Source: Tubiluchus corallicola (lineage: Eukaryota; Priapulida; Priapulimorpha; Priapulimorphida; Tubiluchidae). From it: 64,000 nucleotides of DNA. The notes beneath the pieces were generated by a model. The model was not told where the DNA came from, ran no database searches, and saw nothing but the letters and a program-made list of their open reading frames with translations. A program made the position numbers and the translations under genes. The first letter of the stretch is position 1, and each line of letters begins with the position of its first letter. The stretch covers positions 1 to 64,000 of the forward strand of contig JAQGDQ010000293.1 in assembly GCA_030141605.1 (NCBI GenBank), given 5' to 3'. This document shows positions 55,937-64,000 of the stretch, one piece after another.

Positions 55937-56636
55937 TGTGTGCTACAGTTTAAATTTATAGTATGTGTGTATATGTTTGTATTTGGCTTTCAGCTGAAGG
56001 AAACTGATCAATCAATCAAACTATTGTTGTCTTGTCTTTTGTTACGTGCTAATAAATGCCGCTAGGTACTTTGCATAAAAAATAACGTATTTTAGATCAC
56101 TAGGGACTGGCGATACTACTATTGAACAAAATGAACTATTGAAGAAACAAAATTATACTAGACCAAGTGCGCTTTAAAATCGCTTCCTTTCAAGATTCAG
56201 TCATCATATCATCAAAGTCAAGGTTCATCTCAATGAAAGTAATTCTACTGCACATCCTATTAGGAAACTGATCAATGGCGGGCTTTAAGACCCATGTAAT
56301 TTTCCAAAAGACTGGATACGCCTACGCGCCTCAGAAAACGATGTAGCCATGAAATCACGGCAGAATCATTGAGGGATTTTTCTAGGATAATATCATTTTC
56401 TGTTAGAATGAATACCAGCTGAATTCGAGTTTATTTCGAAACGATGGGTGATCAAAGCGAGCGGCGCAGTGTGTTTTTTCTTATGGTTTTAGCTTTCTCT
56501 ATGATTCTTTGATTACTTTCTGTGATTATCTCTGTAATAGCAAAAGATACATTGATTAAATTTTCGCTTGCCGTTTGCTAAGAAGGGAATTTTGTAGTTG
56601 ACTGAGCAGCTTTTGGTAATTGTTAGTCTCAACCTA
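55937..56636. other. Nothing recognised
   Basis: AT-rich sequence between the hAT element and the 88-bp array. Confidence 0.5.
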
Positions 56637-57867
56637 CACTCATCGAACGCGATGAAATACTGCATCTCGTTTATTCGTTCGTTTGTTTCCTCTTTCATTC
56701 CTCCCTCTTTATTTTCTTTCTATCGAACGCGATGAAATACTGCATTATCTTTTCTCGTTTATTCGTTCGTTTGTTTCCTCTTTCATTCCTCCCTCTTTAT
56801 TTTCTTTCTATCGAACGCGATGAAATACTGCATTCTCTTTTCTCGTTTATTCGTTCGTTTATTTCCTCTTTCAGTCCTCCCTCTTTATTTTCTTTCTATC
56901 GAACGCGATGAAATACTGCATTCTCTTTTCTCGTTTATTCGTTCGTTTGTTTCCTCTTTCATTCCTCCCTCTTTATTTTCTTTCTATCGAACGCGATGAA
57001 ATACTGCATTCTCTTTTCTCGTTTATTCGTTCGTTTTTTTCCTCTTTCATTCCTCCCTCTTTATTTTCTTTCTATCGAACGCGATGAAATACTGCATTCT
57101 CTTTTCTCGTTTATTCGTTCGTTTATTTCCTCTTTCATTCCTCCCTCTTTATTTTCTTTCTATCGAACGCGATGAAATACTGCATTCTCTTTTCTCGTTT
57201 ATTCGTTCGTTTGTTTCCTCTTTCATTCCTCCCTCTTTATTTTCTTTCTTTTGAATACGATGAAATACTGCATTTTCTTTTCTCGTTTATTCGTTCGTTT
57301 GTTTCCTCTTTCATTCCTCCCTCTTTATTTTCTTTCTTTTGAATGCGATGAAATACTGCATTCTCTTTTCTCGTTTATTCGTTCGTTTGTTTCCTTTCAT
57401 TCCTCCCTCTTTATTTTCTTTCTTTTGAATGCGATGAAATACTGCATTCTCTTTTCTCGTTTATTCGTTCGTTTGTTTCCTCTTTCATTCCTCCCTCTTT
57501 ATTTTCTTTCTTTTGAATGCGATGAAATACTGCATTCTCTTTTCTCGTTTATTCGTTCGTTTGTTTCCTCTTTCATTCCTCCCTCTTTATTTTCTTTCTT
57601 TTGAATGCGATGAAATACTGCATTCTCTTTTCTCGTTTATTCGTTCGTTTGTTTCCTCTTTCATTCCTCCCTCTTTATTTTCTTTCTATCGAACGCGATG
57701 AAATACTGCATTCTCTTTTCTCGTTTATTCGTTCGTTTGTTTCCTCTTTCACTCCTCCCTCTTTATTTTCTTTCTATCGAATGCGATGAAATACTGCATT
57801 ATCTTTTCTCGTTCATTCGTTCGTTTGTTTCCTCTGTCATTCCTCCCTCTTCATTTTCTTTCTATCT
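56637..57867. repeat. 88-bp minisatellite, about 14 units
   Basis: Units start TCGAACGCGATGAAATACTG and contain TTATTCGTTCGTTTGTTTCC and a pyrimidine-rich end. A sub-block of units carries TTTGAATGCG in place of ATCGAACGCG, showing local amplification. Open frames across it are repeat artefacts. Confidence 0.97.
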
Positions 57868-57898
57868 TAAATCATAAATTTTCATCTTTTGAAGACAG

Positions 57899-58005
57899 TA
57901 AGTCTTCCATCAGCCGTTACTCAAATGACTACCCAGTTAATGGCTATGATTTTGAAAGAAGCTCGCCAGACATGGAAGCAGTCTAATGGACTTCTCGAAG
58001 TCTAA
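57899..58005 (+). CDS. Candidate terminal exon (low confidence)
   Basis: A possible acceptor (TTTTCATCTTTTGAAGACAG) follows the 88-bp array. In the phase set by the 52743 donor the sequence reads SLPSAVTQMTTQLMAMILKE and on to GLLEV, then TAA at 58003-58005. A second frame is also open, reading SISRYSNDYPVNGYDF to MEAV and a stop at 57984-57986. Which frame, if either, is used cannot be decided here. Confidence 0.3.
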
Positions 58006-58540
58006 TTGATTGCTTGCTAACTGCCTGGCAGTCACTACGTTCTTATTCTGGTTGCTTTATTGTACTTTCCTAATTAGAAAAATTACACGTTTTGTCCTTT
58101 CTCGTAGAAATTGAATTGTGATCTCTATTTCTTTAACACACAAATCTCAATGTAGCAAATCCCCAACAAATAAGTTCCGTGATCGTCTTTTCTTGCTTTT
58201 AAGTTTCCACGAATAACATTAATTTTGATGAATTAAATGTTGGGCGGCTTTCGTATGTTCAGTTTTTTAATTAGTCTTTAGTTTTGCTTTCATAGTTAAC
58301 AAGTCTTGCTTCGGTATCTTTGGCTTATAAAGATTTTGAAATTCTCTCTTCATAATCACTACAATCGACATCAACATCATCATCGTCGTCATCGTCGCCG
58401 TCATCGTCATCATCATCGTCGTCGTCGTCGTCATCATCGCCGTCACCGTCACCACCATCATCATCATATCTTCCAGTTTGGCTGTATTTCGTTTTGAATA
58501 CCAAAGTGACGATAATAGTATTGAAATCCGCAACTTAGTA
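58006..58540. other. Intergenic with a CATCGT/CGTCAT trinucleotide array
   Basis: A CAT/CGT array lies at about 58365-58470. No gene recognised. Confidence 0.5.
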
Positions 58541-58800
58541 GATTTTTCTATTAGATTAGATTAAATTAATGTCTATTTGTGCGGAAAGGAATTTGTTTTA
58601 GGTTTACCATACATTAGCAACAAAATTACAATTTCACATTACATTACTGGCAACTGACAGAATGACAATGATAAGCGCAATAAGAAACTAAAAAAAAACT
58701 GTTCCTCCACTCTGAGGCTCGGACACACATGTACGTTGTGAACAGCAATTACACATTACATATTGGTCTCACAACCTAATATGACATCAGAAATATTATC
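58541..58800 (+). repeat. Dispersed repeat family R3, copy 2
   Basis: Counterpart of 52161-52435, same orientation. Confidence 0.75.
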
Positions 58801-59810
58801 TATTTCATATTAACTTATTTGATGTTAACATAATACATGTTAACATAACTGAATAATATTTACTGATTAAGGGCATTCAAGCCATACGAGAAAGTGCGCC
58901 TCTTCCGTTATAAAAAACCATAAACCTCTGAAATTGGAATTCAAGTCGGGTTTTCGAATCATGATAGCCGTCAAAACCTTGATTCTGCATGATTTGTCTT
59001 GATTGTATTTTCTTGCTCTTTCTCGTGTTTTATTTGACGTTACTATGGAGGGCGATATGGTTGCGCCTATAACGAAATAGTTATTTAATGGCGAGCTGTT
59101 ATTGAGTTTCACAGCAGAATTTAAACCACCTGCTGTGTAGAAAACTGGCCGTTTTGTTTCGTGTTTAGCGTATTTCGGCACGGGCACCGCCAGACACAGA
59201 ATTTCTTAAGAAAATTTTTTTATGGCTAAATAAAATTTTTTAGCAGTAAACCAAGAAACACGTCAACTCCTTGTTTATTTGCCCCCCCCCCAGCAGTAAG
59301 CTGATTTGCATAATGAAGTTATGTTTATGTATGTCAATTACATAGTGTCGGTTCTCATCGATTTCCGTTGTCTAGACACCGTCCAGTTTTGCTGATTGTG
59401 TATATCAATTGCGTAGTGGACAGTTTTTAGTTAACTATAACTTCTGCATTTAGGGGATGGGCCGAAGGGGCGTGTCCCCTTTCACGGTAGTAGTGAAATT
59501 GTGAGTCACGAGTTTGAGGTGACATAATGAGTTTTAAACTAGTGAACTTGCCTGAGGAAATAGCTGCTTCTAGCAACCGCAAAATGGTCTAAAATGCAGT
59601 AAAATGCATGTGTGGCCGAGACGTTCTGCCGTTTAGCTGTGTCCGGTGGGAAAAATTAGTACGCACTCAAACTTATTAAATTTTGTATGAACAGTGGGTG
59701 GGCTGTAAACTTAACAGTCTCAAATCAGTTTTATGTTTGACTATCCATATTTCGCTGGGTAGATAATCTTGACACCGTAATAGGTCATCCGTATTGCAGG
59801 GTACTAATAT
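58801..59810. other. Intergenic, nothing recognised
   Basis: Includes a poly-C run at about 59281. A 106-codon minus-strand frame (58867-59187) has no motif. Confidence 0.45.
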
Positions 59811-60375
59811 ATATTTATTGAGCCGCTAAGGAAAGAAATTACAGAAGGTTAAGTTAAAGAAACAAACGCCTTAAAAACATTATGCATCTAAACAAAGAAA
59901 CCACATATAAGTGGTACAATGGTTCAAGCACAAAAAACGCATACAACAGAGCAACATACATATATATTATAAACTTAATATTACATATGTATTACAGTTA
60001 GTCAGTTAATCAAGCTTGCACTGAGTTATCTCATTCGGGCCTATCTTCACATATTTTGTGGACCAATTTAGCATTAATTTTAATAGCTTCTATATCTTGT
60101 GATGCATTTAAAAACACGAACTGCTCATTGGAAGACATATAATGAAAGTTAGGACAAAAATCAGAAAGGAAACCAAAACATTCCTCTCTTACATGAGCGT
60201 ACAGTGGACATTCAGTAGTTACGTGCAATTCATCCTCTACTTTGTTCAAACAACAATTTTTACACATTCGTTGTTCTACAAGTATCTTTTTCGGCTTATG
60301 ATATTTACTGATTTCAATTGCTAATTTATGAGCTCTAATATGAAATCTTTTCGCATGTTTTGGAATACCAATCAA
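59811..60375 (-). pseudogene. LINE ORF2 C-terminal zinc-knuckle fragment and 3' UTR
   Basis: The minus frame 60375-60031 encodes IRAHKLAIEISKYHKP, then MCKNCCLNKVEDELHVTTEC and PLYAHVREECF: the C-x2-C...H-x4-C knuckle and its flanking text common to non-LTR ORF2 C-termini. A stop lies immediately upstream, so the RT is missing. The 3' UTR runs to about 59811 and ends in AATAAATATATA on the minus strand. Confidence 0.75.
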
Positions 60376-61846
60376 CTAATAATTTTTCATCTTATAAGAA
60401 TTTTTAAAAAGTTTATGCGTTCTAAGTTTATTGCTATTTTCATTCGGTGCAGCCCGGTTCACTTTCTGCATTATGAACTTGCTTTTAAGACGTATGGCTA
60501 CTGTAATAGACTACAATGAATATTCTCCAGGTAAATGTAGGTAAAATATATTTACTAAAGCAGAATTTTTCACGTTTGAAGAAGTCTATGTTCCAGAATT
60601 TAGATCTCATTTGAGTGTGCTAAATACAGGAAAATGCGTTGGTGGCCGGGGCTCCACCCTGGACCTCGCTGGGGGAGCTTACAGCACTTCCCAGACCCCC
60701 TAACTGCTTGCGGGTCTAAGAGTAAGTTGTAAGAGAAGAAAGCTAATGTGACGACGACGACCCTGAAGGGAGAGTCGATACACAAAATTTCCTACGAAAA
60801 TTGACCAAATATCGACAAGTCTTAACAGATCAGCTGTTGGAAACTTTGGGGTTTTTTAATTTTAATATTCGAGAAAAAGGGCGGGAGAGCTAAACTAGTA
60901 CATAATTTGCCGTAAGTTCAAATCCCAAAGCTCCAGACCTAAATATAATTCGCGAAGTTATCTGTGCTAATGCATCTTTCTATTTTGATGTATTGTTACC
61001 TATAGAATCAAAGAACAGATGAGCTAAAATATGCCCATAATTATTAGAAGTAATTTACATAGTGTTTACATAATGATATTTACATTGACGTCATGAAAGT
61101 AATGGTAATAAATCATATTAGTATACAAGAGATATGTTGGTCTATTACATTGTTAAGTGCTAACAACGTTTTTGCATAACTTATTAGTAGATGATAATAA
61201 ATATGTTGTCAAAAACTATGATATCATTGTCTCCCTTTTACTAGATTAAACAATAATATGAAATAGTCAAACATACCGATTAACCTGCGCCCAAGGATAT
61301 CCTCAATAAGGAGCTGGGAGGTAACAAAGCGCCTAGCGGGCTACTATGTTAACTCCCTCCTATGTTAACTCAAATTGCAAAGACTGAGCACACCTTAAAT
61401 AGTTTTTAGAGGAAGCCTATTAGAGCTAGAATAAAATGCCATTACATGGGCAATTGGGCAGGATACCAAATGCTAATTATACTACAGGCTTGTATGTTCA
61501 TTCATAAACCCGTTTGCATGGGCAGATCAAGGCAAACAGGGTAAACACGTATAAACACTATAACTCAAGATATGCCATACTTACATATTTCTCGACAACA
61601 GCCAGGTTCTACTGTGTTTGTTAGAAGTGTTGGTTAACTTCTATATAGACTAAACAAATTTACCTAGCTTACCAGAAAATTTTGCCAAACGATATATGCA
61701 AATAAGTTGCCCTCTGTAATTTGGCACTCAGTCACTACAATTACAAGAATAAAATGGCTAAAAAAGTTAAAAAACGTCTGAAAAAAGTTTCAGCAGAAAA
61801 CAGGTAACTTAAATTCAGCTCAGTTGACCCTGAGCATGATGAACAA
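60376..61846. other. Intergenic with a short GC-rich patch
   Basis: About 60640-60720 is GC-rich and can fold (GGGGGTCTGGG with CTCCCCC on the minus strand), probably a repeat fragment. The remainder is AT-rich with no gene. Confidence 0.4.
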
Positions 61847-61847
61847 T

Positions 61848-61955
61848 AGCGATGATGATGATGATGATGATGACGATGACGACGACGACGACGATGATGA
61901 TTAGCGATGATGATGATGATGGTGGTGATGATGATGACGACGACGACGACGACGT

Positions 61956-61988
<33 letters not shown>

Positions 61989-62031
61989 TGGTGATGATGA
62001 CGATGACGACGACGACGACGGCGACGACGAC

Positions 62032-62078
<47 letters not shown>

Positions 62079-62096
62079 CGATGACAATGATGAACC
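61848..62096. repeat. (GAT/GAC/GGT)n microsatellite
   Basis: About 250 bp of trinucleotide repeats; poly-Asp, Ser and His frames are artefacts. Confidence 0.97.
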
Positions 62097-64000
62097 AAAC
62101 CTTCTTATTTAATGATTTAAACGTTGTCCTTGCAAGAACTTTGAATAAAGAAATTTTAGTTGAAAGTCGAAAGAATGTATCATCTTAAAAGCAACTTTAT
62201 TAAAACGTTACATGTAAAACTTAACATTTCGTTTGCAATTGTACTTAACATTGGTGAAATACAAATGAGTTTTTAGAATACTTTGGTTTATATAAGGCCT
62301 GAACCTGGGACAAATGAAGACTAACGAGAAAGCTGGGAACTACAATCGATAGAATAATGTTATCTAAGTAACCTTGCAGAAAACAAAATGAATCTGCCGG
62401 ATTAGTTAGAGAAATATGACTGTTATGCATTTAACATCAGTCTTTGAATGTGCATACTTTACTGTTATAATAAAGTTGTCTGTTCAAACAATTGCTTATA
62501 AGGTAGAATAATTACTTCTATAATTACTATAGAAATAATTATCTATTTATTTGTATTGTAAGTTGTTTAATTCTTATATTGGAAAACTTCCTATTCGAAA
62601 TGTTGTGTATTGTGCTGTTGTTATGTAAAATTATATACATAATTGTTATACCCAATTAAATATTAAACTTAAGTACAAATAAATTTTAATTTCGGGTTCT
62701 TGACGCACATTTAATCGTCTCGCCTGTTTCATGTATCTGTCTATGATAACATATGTATCTGTTTGTTAAAAAAACGATAACTGCTGTTTGACGAAAAATT
62801 TTATTACAGTAAATAGTGATCGTAATTTGAAAAAACCGCATAGCTTCCTAAGCTAAGTATTGAGTAACTACACATTTCTCAAACCTAATGTCCTGAGACA
62901 TTTGTCTATCCAATTTCACTAGTTTAATTTTCCAATTTTGTACACCACTTTTTCTGGGCATTTTGAATTACAAATTTGTTCACTTATTATTTACAAGTCG
63001 AGCAATTTAATATAACTAATGCTCTCGGCATCTCATCTCACTACGTTGAAACCCGTATCATAAAACTAAATGAATTTTCGCAGGAATTCTTACGCTTCGA
63101 CATATTAATCTCTCGGGAAGAGACAAATGGGACCGCGATCTCTGGAAGCATCAAAAATTCAGAATGAGACATTCTATTTCTTTTATGACGTGCTTTACGC
63201 TGGCGGTGAATCTTTTATAACGTATTGATTCACCTATATCCCCTATACGCCTTCGCAAACATTGACAAAAAGCCGCTATAAATCGATCGTGACTCAAACA
63301 GTAATTACTAGTTTTATTACTAATACATGTAAGTTTAATATGTTGACACGGGATACACATTTACAATTAATTTGTAAGCTTTCCATGGCAGCGAAAATCT
63401 TCGACTAAAGGGAAAGTTGTTTAAACGTCCCTTTACTTTTTATCACGTGTTGGTAATCTATAACGGGAAGAATTTATGAATTAATATTTGAATTATGTTA
63501 CATTCACTGAGCGCATAAAGGTTCCTATAAGAAAATGGTAGAATAAATGGTCATGATTATTTCTATTAAACTTCAGAAAGTGCTGATTAAATTGGCAAAT
63601 TTCCAACAGGAAATTACAAACTCGACGCATACCCGATGGTTTTATCAGCGGGCGGAGCTCGGGTAATGATTTCCACATCATACTAACAATTTGACTCAAC
63701 ATAGCTGCACAAGGTATATACACAGATATACAAATTTAGTTGTAAACTCCATGAAGCGAAAAAAACTATTTACTAAGCATTTGTACACATGTGGTAAACA
63801 AATATTTTACCTATATGATAATCACAGTGATGCGGTTATGTGTCCGCTAACAAAGCTATACTATTTAATTCACAAATCTATGCATACAGTCGTTAATGAA
63901 ATTTCCAATTGACATTAATTCTCCATCAAACAAATTTGCAATATTACTATAATTTAACGCACACAGTGATCTATAAAATGCATTTTCATGGCACTCGCAC
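62097..64000. other. Intergenic, nothing recognised
   Basis: AT-rich, ORFs of at most 93 codons without motifs. Confidence 0.45.

Noticed and set aside
57251-57986. 117-codon and related ORFs with Phe/Leu-rich repeats
   Set aside because: They follow the 88-bp minisatellite; only the last about 100 bp after the array is considered as a possible exon.
61815-62188. Poly-Asp, poly-Ser and poly-His proteins
   Set aside because: GAT/GAC microsatellite artefact on both strands.

Overview
The window is nuclear DNA of an animal, almost certainly a marine invertebrate. Genes are split by GT-AG introns of about 0.5-4 kb, the background is AT-rich, tandem repeats are abundant, and there are fragments of LINEs, a BEL/Pao element, solo LTRs, a tRNA-derived SINE and several TIR elements. 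The best genes are membrane-anchored tyrosinases close in plan to vertebrate TYR (signal peptide, EGF-like Cys-rich region, CuA, CuB, one TM, short cytosolic tail). That fits an invertebrate chordate such as a tunicate, but sponges, cnidarians or other phyla cannot be excluded from sequence alone.

Layout. (1) 1-2.6 kb: the last, possibly only, coding exon of a C2H2 zinc-finger protein with its 3' UTR and poly(A) signal. (2) 2.9-4.3 kb: a small TIR element and a 19-bp minisatellite with a 341-bp higher-order duplication. (3) 7.1-19.5 kb: tyrosinase copy A, 11 coding exons, 556 aa. (4) 19.5-21.6 kb: short intergenic stretch with tetranucleotide repeats and a BEL/Pao fragment. (5) 21.7-37.9 kb: tyrosinase copy B, 11 exons with the same phases and (exon 1 excepted) the same exon lengths, 558 aa. 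Both copies read through without stops or frameshifts, so this is a tandem pair of apparently functional genes. (6) 38-52 kb: a gene-poor, repeat-rich block with an LTR-like element, a four-copy TIR family (one copy split by a SINE), a second dispersed family and microsatellites. (7) 52.5-58.0 kb: one convincing first coding exon of an unrecognised gene, two hAT MITEs with 8-bp target duplications, an 88-bp minisatellite and a possible terminal exon. (8) 58-64 kb: repeats, a LINE C-terminal fragment and nothing else recognisable.

How it fits together. The tyrosinases would oxidise phenols (tyrosine/DOPA) in a secretory or melanosome-like compartment; their promoters share a homologous block of about 240 bp. 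Introns of the two copies share decayed minisatellites that predate the duplication, and exon 3 has a 76-bp identical tract that may mark gene conversion. The most unusual non-coding items are an inverted-repeat element at 30.5-31.0 kb whose arms carry a hammerhead-ribozyme-like core, a TIR element with a 39/41-bp minisatellite inside it, and a 5S-rRNA-derived sequence fused to a GC-rich segment within intron 3 of copy A.
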